64,000 nucleotides of DNA from Pontivivens nitratireducens (GTDB lineage: Bacteria; Pseudomonadota; Alphaproteobacteria; Rhodobacterales; Rhodobacteraceae). Location of the stretch: the NCBI RefSeq assembly GCF_014235845.1, contig NZ_JACJUQ010000009.1, forward strand, positions 85,713-149,712, given 5' to 3'. The translations under genes were made by a program, and so were the position numbers. This document shows, one piece after another, positions 26,304 through 35,002 of this stretch. Positions within the stretch are counted from its first letter, which is position 1. The number at the start of each line of letters is the position of its first letter. Below the pieces are notes generated by a model. It was given only the letters and a program-made list of their open reading frames with translations. It had not been told where the DNA came from and did not search any database.

Positions 26304-27880
26304 ATAATGCCAATGATAGTAATACCAGTGATACGGTCGCGGCCGAAACCCGCGCTGCTTCCATTCTTGAATCTGGTCGAAATTGCTGGCGCATCGAACG
26401 GGCGGACCGGCTCGCATTGATCGTGGATGCTGCGGACTATTTCGTCCACCTGCGTCAGGTTCTGATCGCTGCCAAACGAGAAGTCCTTCTGATCGGCTGG
26501 GATTTCGACTTCGAGATCGACATGCTGCCCGGTGAAACCGAAACGAACGGTCTGGCCCCCGATGGCTATCCCAAACAGCTTGGTGACTTTCTGGAAGCGG
26601 TGGTGGAGAACAGCCCCGAGCTTCATATTTACATGCTGAAGTGGAACGGTGCGGTGATTGCCGCGCCGGGGCGGTTTCTGCCAACGATGGCGCTTCGCGT
26701 GTTCGCCCACGAGCGCATTCATTTCGCTCTAGACGGGCACCATCCGTTCGGTGCCTGCCATCATCAGAAAATTGTTGTCGCCGATGATAGCATTGCCTTT
26801 TGCGGAGGCATCGACGCGACGGAGGATCGTTGGGATACATCCGAACACGCGCCGGACGATGCCCGCCGCACGCGCAAGGACGGCTCACTCTACGGCCCCT
26901 GGCACGATGCCACAACCGCGCTGACCGGTGCCGCTGCCCGCGCCCTTGCGGAACTGTCCAGACGTCGGTGGCACCGCGCCACAGGCGATGAGATCACCGC
27001 GCCGGATGATGCGCCGCCACCCGTCTGGCCCGATGGCCTGCCCGTAGCCTTGCGTGACGTCGATGTCGGGATAGCCCGTACAGAGCCGCCCTATGACGGG
27101 GCGGAAATAATCAATGAGATCGAACTGCTTTATCTGGATGCCATCAAGGCCGCTCGGGAACGCATTTACATCGAGTCGCAGTATTTCGCGACCGAGAGCG
27201 TTTGCGCCGCTCTGGAAGAGCGCCTCAAGGAAGATGACGGACCGGAAGTGGTTGTCATCAATCCCGAGTCCGCCAAGTCCGAACTGGAAGACCGCGCCAT
27301 GCATGTGCTGCGCGGACGCATGATCCGCCGGTTGCGTGCCGTCGATCATGCCGGTCGCTTTCGCATCTATCACCCGGTCAATGCTGCCCGCGTGCCGATC
27401 TATGTTCACGCCAAGATCCTCATCGTCGATGATCGGCTGCTGCGGATCGGATCCAGCAACCTCAACGAACGGTCAATGGGTTTCGACACAGAATGCGACG
27501 TTGCTTTCGAATGCGATGAGGCTGAAGCCCGCGACACTGGACAGGTCATCGCGGGTTTTCGCGCGCGATTGCTGGCCGAACATTTTGGTGCGGCATCCGA
27601 AGTCGTTGAACAGCTGCATCGTGACGGCCACTCGATCCTCGAAATCATCGACGAGCTGAACAGCGACATCGGCCGGGGGCTGGTATCTATCGAGCCGGAG
27701 AAGGAGGACTGGCTCGACGGTATGTTCGCCGACAAGCGCCTTCTTGATCCGCGCTATCTGCCGGGCGAGACAACATCCGCCGGTCAGGGCATAAGGCCGC
27801 GCCACCTTGCGGTTGCGGCCGCCGTGGTCGGTATCGGTTTTCTGGGCTGGTACGTCTGGCGATCACGCAGTCGGACGTGA
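26300..27880 (+). CDS. Phospholipase D-like phosphotransferase with C-terminal membrane anchor
   Basis: A 526-aa protein with two PLD catalytic motifs: HHQKIVVADDSIAFCGG near residue 153 and VHAKILIVDDRLLRIGSSNL near 370. These act together via a phosphohistidine to hydrolyse or transfer phosphatidyl groups, as in phospholipase D or cardiolipin synthase. One hydrophobic helix (VAAAVVGIGFLGWYVW) lies at the extreme C-terminus, followed by a basic tail, so the enzyme is probably tethered to the inner membrane. There is no N-terminal signal. The ATG overlaps the kinase remnant's stop. Confidence 0.9.
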   Translation: MNNANDSNTSDTVAAETRAASILESGRNCWRIERADRLALIVDAADYFVHLRQVLIAAKREVLLIGWDFDFEIDMLPGETETNGLAPDGYPKQLGDFLEAVVENSPELHIYMLKWNGAVIAAPGRFLPTMALRVFAHERIHFALDGHHPFGACHHQKIVVADDSIAFCGGIDATEDRWDTSEHAPDDARRTRKDGSLYGPWHDATTALTGAAARALAELSRRRWHRATGDEITAPDDAPPPVWPDGLPVALRDVDVGIARTEPPYDGAEIINEIELLYLDAIKAARERIYIESQYFATESVCAALEERLKEDDGPEVVVINPESAKSELEDRAMHVLRGRMIRRLRAVDHAGRFRIYHPVNAARVPIYVHAKILIVDDRLLRIGSSNLNERSMGFDTECDVAFECDEAEARDTGQVIAGFRARLLAEHFGAASEVVEQLHRDGHSILEIIDELNSDIGRGLVSIEPEKEDWLDGMFADKRLLDPRYLPGETTSAGQGIRPRHLAVAAAVVGIGFLGWYVWRSRSRT

Positions 27881-28537
27881 TGATCTACCTGCGGAACAAG
27901 GAAACACGCTGGCCGATATTCCAGACTGGTCAGCGCCTTTCGCAGAGGCGATCATTTTACGTTCGCTAGAGATCCTGGAGGTAGCACACGTCTTCGACGC
28001 GCCAGTCGTGGGCGTGATAGACTTGGATGTTCTGAAAATCTAGATCGCGCTCATAGTCGCCCAAATGCGCATGATGGCTGTGGGCTGGGCCTTGTGAGAC
28101 TCGAACGATGTCATGATGAAAGCACAGATCAGCCTCCCCAATGTCCAGGAGAGCGGTATTGTCGTGATCTCTGTCGGTGCCATTTCCACGAGGTTACCTC
28201 TCTCGACCTCGTCCTTGACCGAAACGCTTCAGCCTGGGCGCACAATTTATTTCCCTTGGGTGTTCCTAGACATGGCCTTCCTCTCATGACGGGCGTTGTG
28301 GCATTGAGTTGAGTATCACGTCGAGCACCTAAAACGGCGATCTGCACCCTCTTGACCGGCACGCCCGACAGGCCTGGGCCACGCAGGAAACCGCGCAGGG
28401 CAGGCTGCCCGCCGGGGCGTGGCCGGTGCTGTTTCCGTAGGGGTGATCGCTCTGCTGCCGGTCCCGTCACGCCAGAGGGCAGGGGGACATAGAGCCGATT
28501 CTGACCCGATCCGCGGGACCGGGCCAGCATCCGGGTG
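27881..28537. other. Intergenic segment with decayed coding traces
   Basis: 657 bp without an intact gene. A 29-codon frame starts at the phospholipase stop (27880-27969). On the minus strand 27966-28193 is open and protein-like. From 28200 to 28537 I recognise nothing. Confidence 0.45.
27966..28193 (-). pseudogene. Unrecognised C-terminal coding remnant (no start codon)
   Basis: The minus-strand frame is open for 75 codons after a TAA at 28194-28196 and ends in TAG. It contains no Met and reads like the tail of a soluble protein (HAHDWRVEDVCYLQDL at the end, FHHDIVRVSQG in the middle). Family not recognised. The lack of any start suggests a truncated gene. Confidence 0.3.
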
Positions 28538-29794
28538 CTACACCTGCAACATCTTGTCCAGTTCCCGGTAATCGTCGCGATCGCTCAGCAGCAGCGCCAC
28601 GGGGCGCAGCGGTTCGATCCGGGCGCATATGACAAGCGCCGCGATCAGCACCGGCGTTGACAAAAGCGTACCCGGCACGCCCCAGATCCACGCGAAGAGG
28701 AGGAGCCCCGTCAGGATCACCACGGGTGAGATCGAGATCTGGCGACCCTGCACGCGGGGATCGACGAAATTGCCGATCACCTGCTCGATTGCCAGCAGCC
28801 CCGCCGCCACCGCGATTGCCGTGCCGATATCCTTGGTCAGGAACGCGTAAACGGTGGGCAGGACGCCCGACACGACCGACCCGAGATTCGGCACGAAGCT
28901 GAGCAGGAAGGTCAGGATCCCCCATACGAAGATCAGATCCACACCGAAGATCCAGAGCCAGATCATATAGAGCACCGCCGTCACCAGCCCCATCGCGGCG
29001 CGCACCAGCACGAAGCGCCGGACCAGGTGCCCCATCACGGTGATCGCCTGCAACGTCTTGTCACGACGTTCCTCGCCCGCCACGCGCGCGATCCGCCGGC
29101 GCCATCCCGGCGCGTCGACCAGCATCATCAGGGCGAGAAACACCACCAGCACGACCCCGCCGACCGCAGAACCCGCGAATTGCAGCCCCGTGAAGGCCAC
29201 ATTGCCAAGGGTGCCGATCAGGCTGGAGGCGAGATCCTCGACCGTCAGCTCAAATTCGGAGAGAAGGCCCTGCCCCCCGTCCTGCGCACCGTCCTGCGCA
29301 CCGGCCTGCCCCGCGCTCTGCGTCCCGTCCTGCGCGCCTGTCGGGTCTTGCTGACCTGTCGGAACTTGGCCACCTGCCGGGTTTTGCGCGCCTGCCGGGG
29401 CGTCGCCTGGCTGCGATATGCCTGCCGAGGCGGCCTCGGCGGAGGTTTGCGCGGTCGACCCGCTGCCCAGTGCGGGGAACTCCGCCGCGATCCGCTGAAC
29501 GGCAAAGAAAAGCCCCGCGCCCAGCACAACCAGCACCACCAGCATCACGAGCAGCGACGCGATATGACCGAGCCACCGTCGCCCGCCCGTCCGCTCCGCC
29601 ACCGTGGCATCCAGCGGTGCCAGCATTACCGCCACGAAGAACGCCGCGACCAGCAGCGCGCTGACCGCCGCCGTGGCGTGCAGGGCCCAGCCGATCAGGA
29701 TGGCGACCGCCGTGATCTGAAGCCCCAGAATGACGCGCGGGGCCGATCGCGCCGGCGCATGATCCGTGTGGAGGGGTGAATGTCTATCTTCCAT
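28538..29794 (-). CDS. AI-2E/PerM-family permease with a repetitive insert
   Basis: A 418-aa membrane protein of the AI-2 exporter (PF01594-type) family: two N-terminal helices, a soluble loop, then five to six helices with FVWGILTFLLSFVPNLGSVVSG, and a C-terminal DDYRELDKMLQV. The loop (about residues 128-175) carries an imperfect Gln/Gly/Ala/Asp repeat (PTGQQDPTGAQDG, AGAQDGAQDGGQ) that is unusual for the family. The substrate of such permeases is usually unknown; some move AI-2, others act as sodium/proton antiporters. Single gene. Confidence 0.87.
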   Translation of the reverse strand: MEDRHSPLHTDHAPARSAPRVILGLQITAVAILIGWALHATAAVSALLVAAFFVAVMLAPLDATVAERTGGRRWLGHIASLLVMLVVLVVLGAGLFFAVQRIAAEFPALGSGSTAQTSAEAASAGISQPGDAPAGAQNPAGGQVPTGQQDPTGAQDGTQSAGQAGAQDGAQDGGQGLLSEFELTVEDLASSLIGTLGNVAFTGLQFAGSAVGGVVLVVFLALMMLVDAPGWRRRIARVAGEERRDKTLQAITVMGHLVRRFVLVRAAMGLVTAVLYMIWLWIFGVDLIFVWGILTFLLSFVPNLGSVVSGVLPTVYAFLTKDIGTAIAVAAGLLAIEQVIGNFVDPRVQGRQISISPVVILTGLLLFAWIWGVPGTLLSTPVLIAALVICARIEPLRPVALLLSDRDDYRELDKMLQV

Positions 29795-30051
29795 GAAACG
29801 TCTCCCAGTTGGTTCCGCATCCCGGGGTGGTGCCGCTGGCGAAGGTGGTGCCGGAAGCGGATCGAAGGTGCGAGGAAACGGATGCCGTCATGCTACCGCC
29901 CTTTGCCTTTTACGCTGCCGGGGTTTGCGGCTGAAATTGCCGCATGTTTCGGATAAACGAATGAAACGCCGCTGCGTTCCTCAGCACGCGATCATTCCGG
30001 CCCCGGCTGCCGACCGGGCCGGGCTTTCGAGCGCTTCCCCGATATCTGGGT

Positions 30052-30768
30052 TCAAAGGAATGTCAGCAGCACCGCGTAAAGCCCTCCAGCCGCCGCGAAC
30101 GCCCAGAACCGGCTGGCGCGCTCCTCTGGCAGTTCCTCCTTGATGACGTTGAGCACAACGCTGCCGGCGAGCACGGCGAAGCAGGTCGACAGGACGATCT
30201 GCGGCACCTCGACGGCAAAGCCCAGCCCGACCCCCGCCACAGCCGCGCCCGCCAGTATCCATCGCCCGCGTGTCAGGTAGCGTCGGCCGTGATGCGCGTA
30301 GAGCGAGCGATCGTTGACAACGAAATGCAGCGCCATCGCCGCCCCGTAAAGCAGAAGCCCCGTCAGGTCTTCCTGCCGGGCCTGCTCGTCCAACAGGTAG
30401 CCGATCAGCGCATTGTAGACCGCAAAGGACCCCAGATGCAGCCAGAACACCCCCGGCGGCGATGCCTCACGCGCATCATGCGCCGCGCGCCGCCGGATCA
30501 GCCGCTCCAGCCCATAGAACAGGGTGAAACCGGCCATGGCGCCGAGATAGAGCATCGGATCATCGCCCGCCGCATCCTCGTTCAGATGGGCAAGTTCGGG
30601 CAGCAGGTGCACGAAAACATAGGCCACCGAGACCCCGCCCGCCGCGGACAGCCAGATGCTGCGCGGCGTACGGTCGAGCCAGCGCAGCCAGGGCGAGGCG
30701 ATGTGGACAAGGGCAAAGGCCATGCCGACCGCCAGCACCAGCCCCGCATGCGGCAATCCATCGGTCAT
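30052..30768 (-). CDS. ZIP-like integral membrane protein
   Basis: A 238-aa protein with about eight predicted helices. The second or third helix contains VFVHLLPELAHL, recalling the HxxPE metal site of ZIP transporters, and a later segment reads ALHFVVNDRSLYAHHGRRY. It is smaller than typical ZIP proteins and lacks a clear His-rich loop, so metal transport is a suggestion only. The start at 30768 is chosen because the first 65 codons of the longer frame (to 30963) are unlike a membrane protein and contain promoter-type sequence. Confidence 0.65.
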   Translation of the reverse strand: MTDGLPHAGLVLAVGMAFALVHIASPWLRWLDRTPRSIWLSAAGGVSVAYVFVHLLPELAHLNEDAAGDDPMLYLGAMAGFTLFYGLERLIRRRAAHDAREASPPGVFWLHLGSFAVYNALIGYLLDEQARQEDLTGLLLYGAAMALHFVVNDRSLYAHHGRRYLTRGRWILAGAAVAGVGLGFAVEVPQIVLSTCFAVLAGSVVLNVIKEELPEERASRFWAFAAAGGLYAVLLTFL

Positions 30769-31111
30769 CTGCCACACCCGCGCGGGCCTTCCCGCGAAAC
30801 CGCCCCGAGGGCCGGAGGGGAAAGTGCTGAACCGCAAGGCAAAATCGGGACGTGTGCTGGCATTGTGAACTCCTGAACGATGATGGGATGATAAACCGAA
30901 CCGGGGTGGAATTGTCCACCGGATCGAGCCTGAGGGATACGCGGTGTGCCGGGGAACCGACAATCGGTACTTGGGCTAATGGGTAACATAATACATATTA
31001 TAAATATGTTCCTGATGTCGCCGGCATATTCCATTTTCGATTGCATCGTGGTTGCTGGATCGACACCCTCCTCGTCACTCTTACGAAAATACAATCAGGA
31101 AGACAAAAACT
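30769..31111. other. Intergenic, partly AT-rich, divergent promoter region
   Basis: 343 bp. The AT-rich part at about 30985-31010 contains AACATA...TATGTT as inverted arms and probably promoter elements for the divergent genes on both sides. No gene recognised. Confidence 0.4.
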
Positions 31112-31363
31112 GTGAGGAATATCATAGCGCTTGCTACTGGCGCCGCGCTGCTCGCGGGATGCTCGAACATTGGCACCGTGAACGGGGTGGATGTAAGCGA
31201 CAGCGAGTAGGCCTCATCTCAGGGGTCGCAAACGTTTTGCCAGGCTAATTCCGTCGTTTGCATCGCCGGTGTCGCGGTCGGCGTCGGGGTGCTGGGCTAC
31301 ATCATAAAAAAAGCGAATGATGAAGATGCTGACGAAGCAGATGAAGGCACCGATACTTTTTAA
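31112..31363 (+). pseudogene. Small lipoprotein gene interrupted by an in-frame amber codon
   Basis: GTG at 31112 (AGGA 11 nt upstream) begins a lipoprotein signal, MRNIIALATGAALLAGC, with an LLAGC lipobox at Cys17. The frame stops at TAG (31208-31210) after 32 codons, then continues open for 50 more to TAA at 31361. The second part holds two cysteines, a hydrophobic stretch VCIAGVAVGVGVLGYII and an acidic tail. The joined product would be an ordinary envelope lipoprotein of about 83 aa. It is either a recent nonsense mutation, a readthrough gene or a sequencing error. Confidence 0.7.
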
Positions 31364-31651
31364 AGGGGCCCCCCGCGCAGGGGCATCTCTCTGCTTCCCC
31401 TGCCCTTGCCAGTCGATCTGGAACGCTTCTTAATCCTCGGCCAGCGCAGATCGCAGAAGTCGAAGCCAAACTGTTCTTCCCCAACGCTAGGGATTCTGGA
31501 TATCGCAACTGAATCGGGTGCCTGCTCCCTTGGAGCAGGCGCAACATCGATGTTCCCTTCCTTATGTCGAAGGCTTCACTTGGCAAGCCTATCGTGGCTA
31601 TCTCGCCGACGACTATGGTGACGACGATGAGGGGGCCGCGTAATGACTGCC
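31364..31651. other. Intergenic with a possible C-terminal coding remnant
   Basis: Plus frame 31491-31643 is open without a start codon and ends YVEGFTWQAYRGYLADDYGD followed by a short acidic tail and TAA, resembling the end of a secreted protein. It runs straight into the IS3 scar. No intact gene. Confidence 0.35.
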
Positions 31652-31742
31652 CCCCTGCTCCTTGATCATCCCGATAATCTGCGCCTCGGTGAAACGGCTC
31701 TTTCGCATTCGTCTGCTCCTTCAAGGTGGGGCAGAGTCTACA
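31652..31742 (-). mobile_element. Terminal scar of an IS3-family element
   Basis: On the minus strand, TGTAGACTCTGCCCC at the outer edge (near 31742) resembles an IS3-group inverted-repeat end. 34 bp inside it an ATG (31708) begins MRKSRFTEAQIIGMIKEQ, the N-terminus of many IS3-family OrfA transposases. Homology stops near 31652, so only the left end plus 18 codons remain. Confidence 0.75.
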
Positions 31743-31924
31743 TTACGGTGAGGGATTTCACGGCGGGCAGGTCACCAGCCCAGAACCGCATGGCGTCCAT
31801 TGAACTGACATGGCATAGCCAATCGGGAACCAATCCTGATTACACAACCACACATGCCAAACTGGGGATGAAACAACATCCGGTTTTTCCAGTTATCGAG
31901 TCTCAACGACGCAGGGCGTGGTGC

Positions 31925-32716
31925 CTACTGCCCTGTAAATTGTGGAGTGCGTTTCTCGTTGAATGCCCGTACACCTTCGCGTCGGTCTGACGTGGGGACC
32001 GTGCGGTTATACGCTTCGATCTCGATGGCGAGACCTGTTTTCAAGTCTGTTTCAATCCCTACGGTCATTGCGCGTTTGGCTTGCCGCACTGCGACAGGAC
32101 CGTTTGCGGCAATCTGTCGGGCCAACGCCAGCACACCGGGCATCAGGTCTTTTTGGGGCCAAACACGGTTTACCATGCCCCATTCGGCAGCTTGAGCAGC
32201 GCTGAAAGGTTGTGCCGAGTAAATCAGCTCCTTGGCCCTGCGCGAACCGACTGCGCGTGGCAGGTTCTGTGTGCCTCCACCGCCGGGGATGATTCCCAGC
32301 TTAGGCTCGGTCAATGCAAAGCGAGCCGTTTCCGAAGCATGGATGAAATCACAAGCCAGAGCAATTTCCGTGCCACCGCCGTAGGCCGCTCCGTTCACGG
32401 CCGCTATTACGGGAACGGGGCAATCCATGAGTGTATAGAACGCCTGTTCGAAAATCACATGCTGGCGCTGCCAGTCCGCGTCAGACATGTTGTTTCGTTC
32501 CCGAAGATCCCCCCCGGCGCAGAAAGCTTTGGTTCCAGCTCCGGTCAGTACCACGCAGCGCAAATCCCCCGGATCCATCAATATGCTGCGAAACTGTTCG
32601 AGCAGTTCCTGGCCCATTCGAGTATTCAGGGCATTGGCGGAAGCCGGACGATTCATGGTAATCAGCGCAACGCCCATATCCATGTGTTCCAAAGTCAAGG
32701 TTTCAAATTGAGCCAT
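31925..32716 (-). CDS. Enoyl-CoA hydratase/isomerase family protein
   Basis: A 263-aa crotonase-fold protein. The oxyanion-hole segments FCAGGDLRE (about residue 67) and AYGGGTEIALACDF (about 112) are intact. The catalytic Glu positions read EPKLGIIPGGGG, compatible with hydratase or isomerase activity. It is preceded at 12 bp by the GntR/UTRA regulator on the same strand, so the two form an operon divergent from the prpD-acd-TRAP genes. Confidence 0.92.
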   Translation of the reverse strand: MAQFETLTLEHMDMGVALITMNRPASANALNTRMGQELLEQFRSILMDPGDLRCVVLTGAGTKAFCAGGDLRERNNMSDADWQRQHVIFEQAFYTLMDCPVPVIAAVNGAAYGGGTEIALACDFIHASETARFALTEPKLGIIPGGGGTQNLPRAVGSRRAKELIYSAQPFSAAQAAEWGMVNRVWPQKDLMPGVLALARQIAANGPVAVRQAKRAMTVGIETDLKTGLAIEIEAYNRTVPTSDRREGVRAFNEKRTPQFTGQ

Positions 32717-32728
32717 GGAGTTCCTCTT

Positions 32729-33469
32729 TCATGTTTCCCGCTCCACCATGATTGTCTGGGGGAACCGGTCGCCGGGGTGGAATGAGAGGCTGACTTCGAA
32801 CAAGACGCCCTCGTTTGACCAGTAGCGCCGCCGTTCCATAAGCGCCGGTGTGCCGGGTTCGCATAGCAAAGCCGTTGCCATATCTGCCGGCATCGGGACC
32901 GCCACGATCTGACGTTCGACCCTGGCTATGGAAAATCCGAATTGTTCGGTTATTTTCTGATAGATCGCTTTGGTTGCGTTCTGGGTATTGTCGCGAACGG
33001 CGATATACGGTTCTGCGACATATATTTCTGTCCATGCCACCCGCAATTCTTCATTCACGGCATGTCGAACGCCAGCAAATCGCAACCAGCGACTACCCGC
33101 ATCCGTGCCCAGAGTCCTGGCAAGGGCTTCACGTACCGTGACCATCCCCTCCTGCTTTTTAATGAAGGCGGTTGCTTGCGCGTATCGTGTCAAATCATCA
33201 ATGGAATCAATTCTGTAACTGTAGGTTGCCGGTGGCGTAAGCGCGATGACGGTCGTACCGGCCCCGGCTTGACGTGAGAGCAGACCAGCCGCCTGAAGCA
33301 ATCTCAATGCCTCACGTACCGTATGCCGGCCGAGTTTGTAGCGTTTGCAAAGGTCCTGTTCGGTCGGGAAGCGACTGCCGATGGGATACACGCCGCTGGC
33401 CAACTCGGCGGCCAACGTGTCGCGGAGTTCCTTGTAGAGCGGGCGTTTGATGCGGGGCGGCTTATTCAT
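32729..33469 (-). CDS. GntR-family regulator with UTRA domain (HutC subfamily)
   Basis: A 246-aa regulator: wHTH at residues about 8-75 (FPTEQDLCKRYKLGRHTVREALRLL) and a C-terminal UTRA effector domain (about 95-240). HutC-type repressors release DNA when they bind a pathway metabolite. It is divergent from prpD, with two repeated ATCCGGAT palindromes between, a likely operator pair. Starts at 33469 or further upstream are possible; none has a clear ribosome binding site. Confidence 0.9.
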   Translation of the reverse strand: MNKPPRIKRPLYKELRDTLAAELASGVYPIGSRFPTEQDLCKRYKLGRHTVREALRLLQAAGLLSRQAGAGTTVIALTPPATYSYRIDSIDDLTRYAQATAFIKKQEGMVTVREALARTLGTDAGSRWLRFAGVRHAVNEELRVAWTEIYVAEPYIAVRDNTQNATKAIYQKITEQFGFSIARVERQIVAVPMPADMATALLCEPGTPALMERRRYWSNEGVLFEVSLSFHPGDRFPQTIMVERET

Positions 33470-33542
33470 GCCGCGCAACTTATAAGTTTGCCGGTCGCTT
33501 CCGCAATAAGATTTAGCCGTTGACATGATGGCATGAATTTTC

Positions 33543-33575
33543 AAACATCCGGATAGATTTTAAAACATCCGGATA
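33543..33575. promoter_or_regulatory. Paired operator: two AAACATCCGGATA repeats 20 bp apart
   Basis: AAACATCCGGATA at 33543-33555 and again at 33563-33575; each contains the 8-bp palindrome ATCCGGAT. The 20-bp offset (about two helical turns) and the position in the divergent promoter suit binding by two GntR dimers. Confidence 0.65.
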
Positions 33576-33651
33576 ATTGGATGCAGCGTAAGCTGCGCCG
33601 CACTGAGGGGCCCTTTCCAATGGGCCGACGATCCTGACGGGAGGGGGGATT

Positions 33652-34977
33652 TTGAGTTTCATCGGACGGCTATGCGATATGATCGGCACGCAACCTGCGC
33701 TGAGCGCGGCAGAACGTGGCGCAGTTGTGATGTCTTTCGAGGATACGGTGGCAGTGACGTATGCCGGGTGGAGTGCATCTTCGGCGGTGGCGGCACGACG
33801 GATCTTTGCTGACGGGGGGGCCAGGCTTCTGGACGGAAGCTATGTTCAAAGCCCTGAGCATGCCGCCCTGGTTCATGGTATCGCGGGCCACGCGCTCGAC
33901 TATGATGATGTTCAACTGACCTCTGTTACCCACCCCAGTGTCGTGTTGGTCGCGGCACTGATGGCGATGTGCGATGCGCGCCCGAATCTGGCACCGCGCA
34001 TGATAGATGCCTATGCGGTAGGTCTAGGCGCCAACATCGCATTGGGCGAAGTGCTGGGTTTTGAGCATTATGATCGCGGATGGCATGCGACCTCGACGAT
34101 CGGACCATTGTCGGCTGCGGCGGCTCTTGCCTATCTGCTGGAGCTTGAAGGCCCTGCGGTGCGCAGTGCATTGGCGCTGGCCGCCGCGCAGGCAGGCGGC
34201 TTTCAGCGCAATTTCGGAACCGAAGCCAAACATGTGCAGGCAGGGCAGGCCGCTGCCGCCGGTCTGCGTTCGGTTTTGATGGCCGAGGTCGGGATTTCCG
34301 GTTGTCCGGACATTTTCGGCGAGCGGGGCTTTTTCGATCTCTACGGCGGGGCATCGCTAGCGGCGGATCCGGATAAGGTCGAAATTGCACCGAACGCCCT
34401 TTCTGTCTCGCGCAAGCTGTTTCCCTGCTGCTATCTGACCCACCGCATGATCGGCGCTGCACTTGCGGCGCGGCGCACTCTGGGCGCGGAAATGCCCGAA
34501 AAGGCCCGCATCGTCCTGCGCGTTCCTTATGGCGGTATGCGGCCGCTGCATGTGACCGACCCGCAAAATGGTGCAGAGGCAAAGTTCTGTGCGACCTATT
34601 GCACGGCAGTGGCTTTGGCGCAGGGGACTGTGGGGCTACAGGATTTTGAAGACAGCGCCGTGTTTCGCCCTGACATCCGCAATTTGATGGCACGGATCGA
34701 GGTGATCGAAGACGCGCTTGAGGGCGATATGCCGGTTGGCGTTGACCATGGAACGGTGAGGTTGCAGATTTCCGCAGGCGGACAGACCCTCGCGGAGGCT
34801 GAAGCCGTATTCTATCCCGGCGCACCTCAGGCACCGGCAACGCCCGAGGCCTTCGATGCCAAAGTTTCTGACTGTCTGAGTATCTGGCATCAACAGACCG
34901 GGCAGAGGCTGACCCTCGCCGGTTTTCGCCGCGACTTGCATGAAAAAATTTGCGCCGATGCGGCCCATTGTCCCTAG
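33652..34977 (+). CDS. MmgE/PrpD-family protein
   Basis: A 441-aa member of the same superfamily as the gene at 12062, with the substrate-cap segment LVHGIAGHALDYDDVQLTSVTHPS near residue 80 and a lid domain after 270. The TTG at 33652 is favoured as start by GGGAGGGG a few bases before it; the next ATG (33679) has no ribosome binding site. First gene of the second catabolic operon (prpD-acd-TRAP-CoA-transferase). Reaction not determinable; members include dehydratases, decarboxylases and epimerases of small di- or tricarboxylates. Confidence 0.88.
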   Translation: MSFIGRLCDMIGTQPALSAAERGAVVMSFEDTVAVTYAGWSASSAVAARRIFADGGARLLDGSYVQSPEHAALVHGIAGHALDYDDVQLTSVTHPSVVLVAALMAMCDARPNLAPRMIDAYAVGLGANIALGEVLGFEHYDRGWHATSTIGPLSAAAALAYLLELEGPAVRSALALAAAQAGGFQRNFGTEAKHVQAGQAAAAGLRSVLMAEVGISGCPDIFGERGFFDLYGGASLAADPDKVEIAPNALSVSRKLFPCCYLTHRMIGAALAARRTLGAEMPEKARIVLRVPYGGMRPLHVTDPQNGAEAKFCATYCTAVALAQGTVGLQDFEDSAVFRPDIRNLMARIEVIEDALEGDMPVGVDHGTVRLQISAGGQTLAEAEAVFYPGAPQAPATPEAFDAKVSDCLSIWHQQTGQRLTLAGFRRDLHEKICADAAHCP

Positions 34978-35002
34978 AAAAAACAGATCCGAAGGAAACC
35001 AG

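Noticed and set aside
29027..29779. Plus-strand 250-codon frame over the AI-2E permease
   Set aside because: Antisense of hydrophobic codons gives an Arg/His/Gln-rich pseudo-protein; no motif.
30769..30963. N-terminal extension of the ZIP-like protein
   Set aside because: The 65 extra codons are polar and Arg/Pro-rich and overlap the likely promoter; the ATG at 30768 gives a normal membrane-protein start.
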